From assembly GCA_904397895.1 (NCBI GenBank), contig CAJFOZ010000040.1, forward strand, positions 1 to 34,253: a stretch of 34,253 nt of DNA, written 5' to 3'. The stretch's first letter is position 1. Each line of letters begins with the position of its first letter. This document shows positions 1 to 7,259 of this stretch, piece after piece. The translations under genes were made by a program, and so were the position numbers. The DNA is from an uncultured Clostridia bacterium. Lineage in GTDB: Bacteria; Bacillota; Clostridia; Oscillospirales; Acutalibacteraceae. The notes beneath the pieces were generated by a model. That model searched no databases and was not told where the DNA came from. It worked only from the letters and a program-made list of their open reading frames with translations.

Positions 1-399
1 GATGTCGTATTGATCGATGAGGGAGAGATCCAGATCCTCCTTTTTGTAGGCCGCAGCCGAGCCGGGATTGAAAAAGTAACTCCGTTGCCCGTCCGACGAG
101 ACGCATACAATGGAACAGGTGGTGTCCACCGAGCCGTCAGTCACAATGCCGTCGGTATTGACATTATACTTTTTCATGGTGCGTTTGACAAAGGAACCGA
201 AATTGTCGTCCCCCACTTTAAAGGCACAACCGACCGGGACGCCCATTTTGCCCAAGTCGTTGGCGGCATTGGCGGCGCAGCCTCCCACGTACATGGCTGC
301 ACTCTCCACCACGCGGTTGGTGCCAGGATCGGGAAGCGCGTCCACCGGTCTGACGATGATATCGGTGGTCACGGATCCGATGCACAATACTTTTTTCAT
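1..399 (-). CDS. PfkB-family carbohydrate kinase, N-terminal part only
   Basis: Only the first 133 codons are inside the window; the reading frame stays open at base 1. The protein starts MKKVLCIGSVTTDIIVRPVD, the usual first strand of ribokinase/PfkB sugar kinases. It continues with the glycine-rich substrate-side motif YVGGCAANAANDLGKMG (residues about 45-61), then GDDNFG. Family members phosphorylate a sugar or nucleoside with ATP in the cytosol. The substrate cannot be named, because the C-terminal ATP-binding and catalytic GAGD region lies outside. The ATG is preceded by GAGAGGATG at a suitable distance, and a good sigma-A promoter lies 50-80 bases upstream. Confidence 0.88.
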   Translation of the reverse strand, partial: MKKVLCIGSVTTDIIVRPVDALPDPGTNRVVESAAMYVGGCAANAANDLGKMGVPVGCAFKVGDDNFGSFVKRTMKKYNVNTDGIVTDGSVDTTCSIVCVSSDGQRSYFFNPGSAAAYKKEDLDLSLIDQYDI

Positions 400-449
400 T
401 TTATATCATCCTCTCACTCAGCAAAGTAGTTTTGCTTTGTTCTGGCTAT

Positions 450-477
450 ATTGTATCATAGATGCTTTTAAAGTCAA
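450..477 (-). promoter_or_regulatory. Sigma-A promoter of the PfkB kinase gene
   Basis: On the minus strand, a -35 box TTGACT (477-472) and a -10 box TACAAT (455-450) are 16 bases apart. Transcription would start near 443. This leaves a leader of roughly 45 bases that contains a small hairpin (AGCAAA/TTTGCT, 420-436) just before the SD sequence. The region 400-577 is AT-rich and holds no gene. Confidence 0.75.
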
Positions 478-577
478 TAGATTTTTGTTAATATGAACGA
501 TATATATACAAACAAATTGAAATCAATAACAATTAAATTCGTAGTCTTTATTAGTCTTGACAATTTACCTACTCTTC

Positions 578-1318
578 CTACAATTGGGAGAAAGTTACAA
601 GCTCAACTCCTTTGTTTTGTAGTTTTAGAATGAGGTCGGGGCTGGTCAATTGATCCAATTCCCGCGGCCTTGGCATGCTGTAACTGCTTCCCTTTAAGAT
701 GGCTTCGTCCAAGTAACCGGGATGGGCCATGATTTCCAGCGATTCCCCTTCCCCCTCATCCACCAGCCCCAATATGGTGGACGCAGTGGCTCCCTTGCCG
801 TGGAATGCGCCGCTGAACCGGGCGGGCGATACCACGTCTTTGTATTCCCCCGGCAGATACTCCCGCCCAAAGAGGCGGACGGGAAGGCGGTATTTTCTCG
901 CTAACTTTAAAAAAAGGGGCAGCACCGGCCGGAGCATATGGACATGATGATGGCTATCCAGATGATCGGGCTGGATGCCGGCCCCTTGCACTTTTATGAT
1001 TTGGGCCTCCCACTCTTTCTCGATGGATTCCAAAGGGACCTCCCCGATGGAGGAAAACAAATCGTCCTTTTTCCGGAAAAAGCCCTCCTGCCCCACAATC
1101 CCTTGGGCGGGGGTCAACGGTTTCCCGCAGGTCAGGTTTAAGTGGACCCCGATCCCCAATTCCGGATGCTCCTTGGCCAACCGGACGGCGTGGTCGAAGG
1201 CGGGCATGTTGGCCATGATGCTACAGGACCGCACCACGCCAAATTGATAGGCGTCCACGATGCCAAAGTTGACGGCGCGGCTGTATCCAAAATCGTCGGC
1301 GTTGACAATGAGTTTCAT
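578..1318 (-). CDS. YdjC/ChbG-family carbohydrate deacetylase
   Basis: This 246-residue protein begins MKLIVNADDFGYS. The Asp pair (residues 8-9) is the metal and catalytic motif of the YdjC (ChbG/HpnK) family, and the metal-binding histidines are seen in HLDSHHHVHM. A late AHPGY motif also fits. Members remove acetyl groups from small N-acetylated sugars such as chitooligosaccharides; the exact substrate is not determinable here. The frame is open further upstream, but the ATG at 1318 has a strong SD (AAAGGGGGA) about nine bases before it, and it gives the family's normal N-terminus. It may be linked in function with the sugar kinase downstream, though that gene has its own promoter. Confidence 0.9.
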   Translation of the reverse strand: MKLIVNADDFGYSRAVNFGIVDAYQFGVVRSCSIMANMPAFDHAVRLAKEHPELGIGVHLNLTCGKPLTPAQGIVGQEGFFRKKDDLFSSIGEVPLESIEKEWEAQIIKVQGAGIQPDHLDSHHHVHMLRPVLPLFLKLARKYRLPVRLFGREYLPGEYKDVVSPARFSGAFHGKGATASTILGLVDEGEGESLEIMAHPGYLDEAILKGSSYSMPRPRELDQLTSPDLILKLQNKGVELVTFSQL

Positions 1319-1394
1319 AGAAAAAAATCCCCCTTTGGTTTTTACTGTACTCCACTTTGTGGTTTTGTGCAATCAAAACATCCCTCTTTACGGC

Positions 1395-1440
1395 AAACGC
1401 CCGGCAACGAATTCCCTTCGTCACCGGGCGTTTTTCTCTT
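1395..1440 (+). terminator. Strong hairpin with T-run in plus orientation
   Basis: AAACGCCCGG (1395-1404) pairs perfectly with CCGGGCGTTT (1424-1433), and an inner ACGAA/TTCGT stem extends the hairpin. On the plus strand it is followed by TTTTTCTCTTTTTT. On the minus strand, where spoIVA is read, the tail is only TTTGCC. It lies 110 bases past the spoIVA stop, so it may still end that transcript as a weak bidirectional terminator. The remaining 1319-1545 spacer shows no gene. Confidence 0.6.
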
Positions 1441-1545
1441 TTTTGCCTTTTTAACTGGGCCGTTTGATGCAAGTGAGCCCTCTTGACCCACGATCTGGCG
1501 GCAATCCCGCCCTACTGCCACCGGATTTCTCCCGCCTTCTCACAT

Positions 1546-3024
1546 TTATAGGATGATGCAGATCAGTCCGCTGCATCCCTCGTTGATGATGCGCTCGATG
1601 GTCTCCTTGAGTTTGAGACGGGCGTCGGACGGCATGCGGTAGAGCTTGTTGTGCAAGCCCTCGTTGACCAGTTCATGCAGGGATTTGCCAAAGATGTTGG
1701 ATTCCCAAATCTTGGTGGGGTTCTCCTCAAATTCCCGCAGCAGGTACATGACCAGTTCTTCCGACTGTTTCTCGCTGCCCACGATGGGGGTGACCTCGGT
1801 GTTGATGTCGGCCCGCATCATGTGGATGGAAGGGGCGCTGGCCTTGAGCCGGACGCCGTACCGCCCGCCCTGTTTCATGATCTCCGGCTCTTCCAGGGAA
1901 AGCTGTTCCATGGTGGGCATGACGATGCCGTAACCGGTGGCCTCCACTTCGTCCAAGGCGTCCTTGACCTTGTCGTATTCCCGCTTCATGGAGGCCATCT
2001 CCCTCATGCAGGAGAGCAGATCGCTTTCCGATTCGATGGTCAGGCCGCAGGATTCGCTTAAGATACGGTAGAAAAGGTCCGACCGGATGTGGATGCTAAC
2101 CACCGCGCCCCCCGACCCCAGGTTGACCGAAGCGGTCTTGGCCGATTCCACGTACTCGCACTGGCTTACGCCGTTTACAATCTGATCCACTTCGCAGATG
2201 CGGGAGATGCTGCGGGCGGAATCCTGGATGCTGCTGTAAACCGCTTGACGGAGCCAATGATCCTGAGGAAGGCCCGACAGCCACTTGGGCAGGTCGATGG
2301 ACACCTCCTTGACCGGGAATTCAAACAACACCTGGGCTAAGATATTGCGGATCTGTTCTTCGTCCAGCTCCAGGCAGTTGATGGGCATGACGGGTACCTT
2401 GTACTTTTGGGTCAGCTGGTCGGCCATCTGGGTGGCGTGGGGCGAATTGGGTTCTATGCAGTTGAGCAGCACCACAAAGGGTTTGTTGATGTCCTGTAGT
2501 TCGCCGATGACCCGTTCCTCAGCCTCCTCGTACTCCTCCCTGGGGATGTCGCTGATGCTGCCGTCAGTGGTGATGACCAATCCGATGGTGGAGTGCTCGG
2601 TGATGACCTTGCGGGTGCCGATCTCGGCCGCCATGTTGAAGGGGATCTCCTCGTCGTACCACGGGGTCTTGACCATGCGGGGCTGTTCGTTCTCGATGTA
2701 TCCCAAGGAACTGGGCACGATGTATCCCACGCAGTCGATCATGCGCATCTTAAAGGTGGCGTTGCCCTCCAGAGTGACCTGGACGGCTTCCTCCGGGATA
2801 AACTTGGGCTCGGTGGTCATGATGGTGCGGCCGGCCGCCGACTGAGGCAGCTCGTCGATGGCCCGTTCCCGGCGGTATCCACTGGAGATGTTGGGCAGTA
2901 CCAAGGTATCCATAAACCGCTTGATAAAGGTGGATTTACCGGTTCGCACCGGTCCTACCACCCCGATGTAGATATCACCCTGTGTCCGCTTGGCGATATC
3001 CTGATAAATGTTGCGCTCTTCCAC
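1546..3024 (-). CDS. spoIVA: Stage IV sporulation protein A (spore coat morphogenetic ATPase)
   Basis: This 492-residue protein matches SpoIVA in length and sequence. It opens MEERNIYQDIAKRTQGDIYI, has a Walker A motif GPVRTGKST (residues about 24-32), a DCVGY motif, and ends in the typical hydrophobic CIIL tail. SpoIVA hydrolyses ATP and polymerises on the outer forespore membrane, where SpoVM recruits it, forming the basement layer of the coat. The start is GTG with a GGGGGAG SD six bases upstream. It lies 39 bases downstream of the sipL-like gene and is probably co-transcribed with it in the mother cell. A convincing sigma-E promoter was not identified by eye. Confidence 0.97.
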   Translation of the reverse strand: MEERNIYQDIAKRTQGDIYIGVVGPVRTGKSTFIKRFMDTLVLPNISSGYRRERAIDELPQSAAGRTIMTTEPKFIPEEAVQVTLEGNATFKMRMIDCVGYIVPSSLGYIENEQPRMVKTPWYDEEIPFNMAAEIGTRKVITEHSTIGLVITTDGSISDIPREEYEEAEERVIGELQDINKPFVVLLNCIEPNSPHATQMADQLTQKYKVPVMPINCLELDEEQIRNILAQVLFEFPVKEVSIDLPKWLSGLPQDHWLRQAVYSSIQDSARSISRICEVDQIVNGVSQCEYVESAKTASVNLGSGGAVVSIHIRSDLFYRILSESCGLTIESESDLLSCMREMASMKREYDKVKDALDEVEATGYGIVMPTMEQLSLEEPEIMKQGGRYGVRLKASAPSIHMMRADINTEVTPIVGSEKQSEELVMYLLREFEENPTKIWESNIFGKSLHELVNEGLHNKLYRMPSDARLKLKETIERIINEGCSGLICIIL

Positions 3025-3063
3025 GTATTACTCCCCCTTAACGGTCACTTTCAAAGCATTCGC

Positions 3064-4599
3064 CTAGCAGATGGGTATCATCAGCATGCCGCGCTCATGG
3101 AGGCAGTCGTCTTCCAACCCGTTCTCCCGCATGACAGCGTCCACGGAGGTGCTGTACCGCCGGGCGATGTCCCACACCCGTTCCCCTTGGTCGGCAAAAT
3201 AAAGGGTGAGAGCGGCCGACTGCTTGCGCTGCTTGGGATGTTCCTCGTCGGGCTCTAGACCACACATAGCCTGCTGCTGGCAGGTGGCGTAGATGCAGCC
3301 CTCCACCCGGAATTCCACCCGCACCTCGATGCGGTCGGCTCCCATAAGGCTAAAGCTGGACGACAAAACCGTGACACATGGGTCGGCCCGAACCGATTGA
3401 ACGTCGGATGGGATCTCCCAATCGTACTGGAGTTCGGCGGTGCGTTCAAAGTAAACCGGCGTACAGGAGGAATCCAAGGCCAGCAGGCAGATGGTGAGAG
3501 GCGCCTTGATGAGCAGTTTGCCGTCGCACGTCTCCGCGCTGGCCGGACCGGCTTCGGCCCACAGGTCACAGATGTTTGTAATGTCGTCGCTGGGCAGGTC
3601 AAAGGTGAATTTGGCGGTGCTGTCCCGGCACAAGACCTCCAGCACCTTTTCCAAGGATACCTCGTGGCTTTCACATCGCACCTCGTAATCGGTGGAATAG
3701 GCGTCGCATACCATGGGGACCTCGGCCGAACGGTAGGCCGATACCACCGCCGCCAACCGCACCTCCGCACAAATCAGGCGATTCTCCCCGCTGGAATCGG
3801 CCTTGAGCTGAAGGTCGCAGGACATCACTTCAAACCGGACGTCACAGATGCAGTCATCCTCGATGCCCTCCAAGTCCACAATCTGGCTGATGGGAATGGT
3901 GTGTTCCGTAAGCTCCATGGAATCGTCTTCGCTGCAATAGAGGGTGCGGATGGTCAGATCCCCTTTGACGATGACCTTGTTGGCAATGGCTTTGTAATCG
4001 GTGACGCGCGCCACGCATCCGCTGCGCAGGATGGAGACGGCCGACGGTTTCCCCTGTGGGAGATCCAACACTTCGCTGACGGTAAAGGGGCGTTCGGCCA
4101 TGCCCACAATGTTGCTGACCGGCACCACCTTTTTGTTTAATTGGATGCCGCAGCCCTGTGCATCGGCCATGACTTGGCGCATGCACTTATCCTGCACCCG
4201 CGCATGAAGGGTGAAGGCGCCGTGGATATCGGCCCTCCTGGACGACACCGCCCGGCAATTGACGTAGTCTACGCTGGCCGACACCTTCACAATGGGCGAC
4301 ATAGGTTCGGTCTTCAAATGGAAGGTGGCGGAAAAGGCGGTGCTTTGCTCCATACAGTGGACGCTTTTCATCCCGTCGTCCACATAAAGCAGACGGATGA
4401 TGGTTTTGCCCTCCACCGTCAGCTCCGCCCCTTTCATCTGGCGGGACGAAATCATAGGGGTCACCTGGCATTTGAGGACTCGGGCCATATCGGGGCAATA
4501 ATCGGGCAAGGTGAGATCCAGATCCACCGGCTGTTCCGCGTTGCCCTCGAACACCACCTCATTGATGGCAACCGTTTCCTGTTTGACGTTAAAATCCAT
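3064..4599 (-). CDS. sipL: SipL-like SPOCS (DUF3794) and LysM-domain spore protein
   Basis: This 511-residue protein begins MDFNVKQETVAINEVVFEGN and carries the repeated beta-rich SPOCS/DUF3794 segments, including DLTLPDYCPDMARVLKC near residue 28. A C-terminal LysM domain follows (about 463-511: LYFADQGERVWDIARRYS, ending MLMIPIC). This architecture and length match SipL of Clostridioides difficile, whose LysM domain binds SpoIVA and which does the job of SpoVID. The gene lies directly upstream of spoIVA, which supports the assignment. The SD AAGGAGAGG precedes the ATG. The name is inferred from domain order and context. Confidence 0.85.
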   Translation of the reverse strand: MDFNVKQETVAINEVVFEGNAEQPVDLDLTLPDYCPDMARVLKCQVTPMISSRQMKGAELTVEGKTIIRLLYVDDGMKSVHCMEQSTAFSATFHLKTEPMSPIVKVSASVDYVNCRAVSSRRADIHGAFTLHARVQDKCMRQVMADAQGCGIQLNKKVVPVSNIVGMAERPFTVSEVLDLPQGKPSAVSILRSGCVARVTDYKAIANKVIVKGDLTIRTLYCSEDDSMELTEHTIPISQIVDLEGIEDDCICDVRFEVMSCDLQLKADSSGENRLICAEVRLAAVVSAYRSAEVPMVCDAYSTDYEVRCESHEVSLEKVLEVLCRDSTAKFTFDLPSDDITNICDLWAEAGPASAETCDGKLLIKAPLTICLLALDSSCTPVYFERTAELQYDWEIPSDVQSVRADPCVTVLSSSFSLMGADRIEVRVEFRVEGCIYATCQQQAMCGLEPDEEHPKQRKQSAALTLYFADQGERVWDIARRYSTSVDAVMRENGLEDDCLHERGMLMIPIC

Positions 4600-4689
4600 A
4601 AGAGTACCTCTCCTTCTTATGTTTCTACCAAATCTATATTCGCACTTTGTCCTATCTATGCAAGGCCCGGGACAAAATCCATCTTGGGA

Positions 4690-4716
4690 AAATCCCCCTC
4701 AGCTGCTGAGGGATTT
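4690..4716. other. Hairpin in the sipL upstream region
   Basis: CCCTCAG (4696-4702) and CTGAGGG (4706-4712) form a perfect seven-base stem with a CTG loop, extended by AAAT/ATTT across a two-base bulge. It lies about 90 bases upstream of the sipL-like start and has no good T-run on either strand. It could be a leader structure or a remnant second terminator. Confidence 0.45.
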
Positions 4717-4744
4717 CTCTGTCATCATACCTATTCATTCCAAA

Positions 4745-4780
4745 AGGAAAAAAGTCCTTGTATCGCGAAGATACAAGGAC
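4745..4780 (-). terminator. Rho-independent terminator after the DUF6483-like gene
   Basis: GTCCTTGTATC (4754-4764) and GATACAAGGAC (4770-4780) form a perfect 11-base stem with a five-base loop. On the minus strand it is followed by TTTTTTCC, 16 bases past the stop of the gene at 4797. The plus strand has a shorter TTTT tail, so it may work weakly both ways. It separates the spoVM-side transcript from sipL-spoIVA. Confidence 0.85.
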
Positions 4781-4796
4781 TTTTCTATACTTTTCC

Positions 4797-5210
4797 TTAA
4801 TTTTTTTCAGGGTTCCACTGCTCAAAAGGGGTGGGATCACAAAACCGTTGCCCTTTTGCATCCTCCGGGGCGATCTGTTGAAAGTACTGCATCAGCTTCC
4901 ACGCCCGCCGGCCGTGTTCAGCCGCCTTCTGCTCCTCCCCCTGGTTTTGATACCAGCGGGCTTCTTCCAACATCAAATGGGCGGCGGCCAACAGCTTGGC
5001 CGGGTCGTCGTGAAGAAGATTGGCCACTTCCTCGTCGGTGAGCATATGTATAAGCTCACCGCTAAGCCCCGATGCATCCCGGTAAACCGAGTCCAATATC
5101 GTGGTATCCTCTTTCCCGCCCCGTTTGGTCAGCAGTTCCTTGGCCCGCATAAGCACCGCGCTGATGCTCCAAATCATACGCATAATGTAGTCGTTTTCAA
5201 ACATGGCCAT
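4797..5210 (-). CDS. Small conserved protein resembling DUF6483
   Basis: This 137-residue protein begins MAMFENDYIMRMIWSISAVL. The MFExDYIMRxI opening is typical of the DUF6483 family, which has no known function. The rest is predicted mostly helical, with a TPR-like flavour in the second half (LLAAAHLMLEEARWYQNQGE). No signal peptide or membrane segment is visible. The frame is open eight codons further upstream, but the ATG at 5210 sits nine bases after GGAGGTGG. It lies between spoVM and the sipL-like gene and ends at a strong terminator. A link to sporulation is only suggested by position. Confidence 0.75.
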   Translation of the reverse strand: MAMFENDYIMRMIWSISAVLMRAKELLTKRGGKEDTTILDSVYRDASGLSGELIHMLTDEEVANLLHDDPAKLLAAAHLMLEEARWYQNQGEEQKAAEHGRRAWKLMQYFQQIAPEDAKGQRFCDPTPFEQWNPEKN

Positions 5211-5269
5211 TTTGTCGTCCCACCTCCAGGTCATTCTATGCCCTCAAAAATAGTATACCATGTTCCCAC

Positions 5270-5334
5270 AAAAAGAAAAAGCCGGTTTCAGAGGACCGGG
5301 GCAGCACCTGCCGCCCCTAGTCATCCTAACCGGC
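5270..5334 (-). terminator. Long structured terminator after spoVM
   Basis: The outer stem is GCCGGTT (5281-5287) with AACCGGC (5328-5334). Inside it are an AGGA/TCCT pairing and an apical GGCAG/CTGCC stem. On the minus strand the structure is followed by TTTTTCTTTTT. It starts 10 bases after the spoVM stop. A second GCCGGC at 5335-5340 can compete for the 5281 side. Confidence 0.75.
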
Positions 5335-5344
5335 GCCGGCCTCT

Positions 5345-5434
5345 TTACACCGGCTCATGCTCCTTGCGAATCCCGAATAGCTTCATCAAAATGCCCCTTA
5401 GGAATTTGGGACTGCGCACGACTACGATCTTCAC
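5345..5434 (-). CDS. spoVM: Stage V sporulation protein M, amphipathic membrane-curvature peptide
   Basis: This gene encodes only 29 residues, starting at GTG with a strong SD (GGAGGGG, six bases upstream). The peptide reads (M)KIVVVRSPKFLRGILM, then KLFGIRKEHEPV. Aligned with Bacillus subtilis SpoVM, it keeps Pro9-Lys10-Phe11-Leu12, Gly14-Ile15 and Gly21 at the same numbers. SpoVM is a short amphipathic helix that recognises the convex outer forespore membrane and anchors SpoIVA there. Its position downstream of thiN is the conserved Firmicutes location. The extra charged tail after Gly21 is a few residues longer than in B. subtilis. An overlapping longer frame on the same strand was rejected. 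Confidence 0.93.
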   Translation of the reverse strand: MKIVVVRSPKFLRGILMKLFGIRKEHEPV

Positions 5435-5454
5435 TGGTCACCCCTCCGTACAAT

Positions 5455-5610
5455 TCAGCCCTTGAGCAACAGGACGCCCAAGGTGACGATGGCGGCAGCT
5501 GTAACAAATACAATGGCTTGATACGGAAGCAGGATGGCAAGCAGCAATCCAATCCCCAACGCGATGGCTAGGAATCCCCCCGATCTGCCATTGTTGTTGC
5601 ATCGTCTCAT
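5455..5610 (-). CDS. 51-residue hydrophobic membrane peptide, function unknown
   Basis: This gene is not in a recognised family. The ATG at 5610 is preceded by AAGGGCGG about eight bases upstream, and the frame runs 51 codons to TGA. The product has a short polar, cationic head (MRRCNNNGRSGG), then two hydrophobic stretches (FLAIALGIGLLLAILLPY and AIVFVTAAAIVTLGVLLL) separated by a Gln, ending in KG. It would be a helical hairpin with both ends on the same side. The stop is 20 bases before the spoVM start codon, so the two are almost certainly co-transcribed. The context suggests a forespore-membrane role; this is inference. Confidence 0.72.
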   Translation of the reverse strand: MRRCNNNGRSGGFLAIALGIGLLLAILLPYQAIVFVTAAAIVTLGVLLLKG

Positions 5611-5723
5611 CTTATCGCCGCCCTTCTGCCTGGATCAAAGGCGGGGCAGGGACCTCATCCGAGGATGGGAACCTCTTTCCCCCGCTTTCCCTACCATCAT
5701 ACGCAGGAGGGGGGAAGTTGGTG

Positions 5724-6353
5724 TCAGTCTTTTGAAAGGATCAGCAAAAGCATGCCTTTTTTCAGTTCAATTTGGGCAATCTCGTCCTTCCATTCATTGC
5801 TTACCCCCAACGGGGTAGTCATAGTCAAAGTAGCATCGGTCAAGGGATACTGGAGCCCCTTTAATGTGATGCCAAAGGCCCCTTCCCCGATGCCAAAGAG
5901 GGACAATTTATACCCATCTCTTTTTAAAATGCGATGAATGCCCGGCATGAGCACGGTGGCTTCGTTTTGACGGTCGGCCATCCACAAAGACGCACCTTGT
6001 CCCGCCGCCCATGCCATGGCCTGGATATTGGCAAAGGTATGATCCAGACGTCCGCCCGTCCCGCCCAAAAGCAGGATATGGCGGAAGCCCCGCTTCATGG
6101 CCAATCGTACGGCTAACATAGTATCGGTGTCGTCCTTCTCCGGCGGGACTTTTAACACTTCTGTGCCTTCCGATGGAAGGACGCCGTGGTAAGAATCAAA
6201 GTCCCCTACCACCAGATGGGGAGTCACCCCCAATCGCTGGGCCAGGCGCAAACCGCCGTCGGCACAGAGGATGAAATCGTCCTTTTCCACAAGAGCGCGC
6301 AGGCATTCACAATCTTCTATCGGGCCGGAAGCCAGTATAACACAACGTCTCAT
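5724..6353 (-). CDS. thiN: Thiamine pyrophosphokinase
   Basis: This 209-residue protein begins MRRCVILASGPIEDCECL. It shows the family motifs CADGG, VVGDFDS (metal and ATP binding), PEKDDTDT and GGTGGRLDHTFANI, in the usual order. It transfers pyrophosphate from ATP to thiamine to give thiamine diphosphate, a salvage step in the cytosol. The frame is open 49 codons upstream within rsgA, but the ATG at 6353 overlaps the rsgA stop by four bases (ATGA) and has a GGGAG SD, so it is the real start. In many Firmicutes rpe lies between rsgA and thiN; here it is missing. The 113-base gap 5611-5723 downstream holds no gene. Confidence 0.94.
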   Translation of the reverse strand: MRRCVILASGPIEDCECLRALVEKDDFILCADGGLRLAQRLGVTPHLVVGDFDSYHGVLPSEGTEVLKVPPEKDDTDTMLAVRLAMKRGFRHILLLGGTGGRLDHTFANIQAMAWAAGQGASLWMADRQNEATVLMPGIHRILKRDGYKLSLFGIGEGAFGITLKGLQYPLTDATLTMTTPLGVSNEWKDEIAQIELKKGMLLLILSKD

Positions 6354-7255
6354 CGAATCTCCCACTCTTTTATGTTTTTTACCTGGTGGTACAGTTCCAC
6401 ATAGTTTTGATACCGAGAGGGATGTATTTTCCCCTCGTCCACCGCTTGCTTTATTTTGCATCCCTTTTCCCCAATGTGGGCGCAGGAGGTAAACTGGCAT
6501 TGCCCTAAGTAGGGTTCAAATTCCCGGAAACAGTGGGGGAGTTCGTCCTTGAGGATGACCTCGCATTTTTCCAGATCCACCGAGGAGAATCCCGGGGTAT
6601 CGGCCAGATATCCGCCTCCCACCAAGGGGAAAAGCTCTACCTGGCGGGTGGTGTGACGTCCACGCCCCAGTTTACGGCTGATGTCGCCGGTGGGAAGCTC
6701 CAGCTCCGGAAACAGCCGGTTGAGGATGCTGGATTTGCCTACGCCCGAGTTGCCGGTAAACACATTGAGCTTGCCGGACAGCATCCCCCGCACCTGCCCG
6801 ATACCCTCGCCAGTCCTTGCCGACACCGCCACCACCGGGATACCGGCCGTCCGATAGATCTGACATAAAAGCCCGGCATCCTCTAAGTCGCTTTTGTTGA
6901 TCAGCACCACCGGGTCGATGTGATGCCGTTCCGCTATTCCAATCAATTTATCCATCAGCAGGGTGTTGGGCAGCGGGTCCACCAAGGACGCCACCACAAA
7001 CAGCTGGTCCACATTGGCCACCGGCGGCCGTTTTAACACATTCTTACGAGGCAGGATCTCATCTACACTGCCGTCGGTAAGACTGCCTTCCTGCACGGTA
7101 ATTCTCACCTGATCCCCTGCCACAGGAGTGATTTTTTCCTTGCGGAAGATCCCTCTGGCCCTGCATTCATAGACAGCATCGGCTGCCTCTACATAGTAGA
7201 AGCCGCCGATGCCTTTTTGAATGATTCCATTTAGTTGTTTTGTATCCATACGCAT
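6350..7255 (-). CDS. rsgA: Ribosome small-subunit-dependent GTPase A
   Basis: This 301-residue, circularly permuted GTPase has an N-terminal OB-fold (about 1-70), G4 motif NKSD, G1 motif GNSGVGKSS, G3 DTPGF, and a C-terminal zinc-binding segment (CQFTSCAHIGEKGC). This is the full family layout. RsgA helps late maturation of the 30S subunit and hydrolyses GTP on the ribosome. In B. subtilis the homologue (CpgA/YloQ) is a substrate of the kinase PrkC, whose gene lies four bases upstream here. The start could be the ATG at 7255 or the one at 7249; no strong SD decides between them. Confidence 0.95.
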   Translation of the reverse strand: MRMDTKQLNGIIQKGIGGFYYVEAADAVYECRARGIFRKEKITPVAGDQVRITVQEGSLTDGSVDEILPRKNVLKRPPVANVDQLFVVASLVDPLPNTLLMDKLIGIAERHHIDPVVLINKSDLEDAGLLCQIYRTAGIPVVAVSARTGEGIGQVRGMLSGKLNVFTGNSGVGKSSILNRLFPELELPTGDISRKLGRGRHTTRQVELFPLVGGGYLADTPGFSSVDLEKCEVILKDELPHCFREFEPYLGQCQFTSCAHIGEKGCKIKQAVDEGKIHPSRYQNYVELYHQVKNIKEWEIR

Positions 7256-7259
7256 CCCA

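Noticed and set aside
2593-3258. Plus-strand frame of 221 codons opposite spoIVA
   Set aside because: It is antisense to spoIVA and the sipL-like gene, and reads as low-complexity His/Gly-rich sequence with no known domain.
4754-4780. Inverted repeat considered as an operator or insertion-sequence end
   Set aside because: It is followed by a T-run just after a stop codon and has no transposase or target duplication nearby; a terminator explains it.
5355-5552. A 65-codon minus-strand frame across spoVM
   Set aside because: The overlapping GTG-initiated 29-codon frame has a strong SD and matches SpoVM residue by residue; the 65-codon frame has neither.
6354-6500. N-terminal extension of thiN by 49 codons
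   Set aside because: It lies wholly within rsgA; the ATGA overlap with SD gives the family's normal N-terminus.
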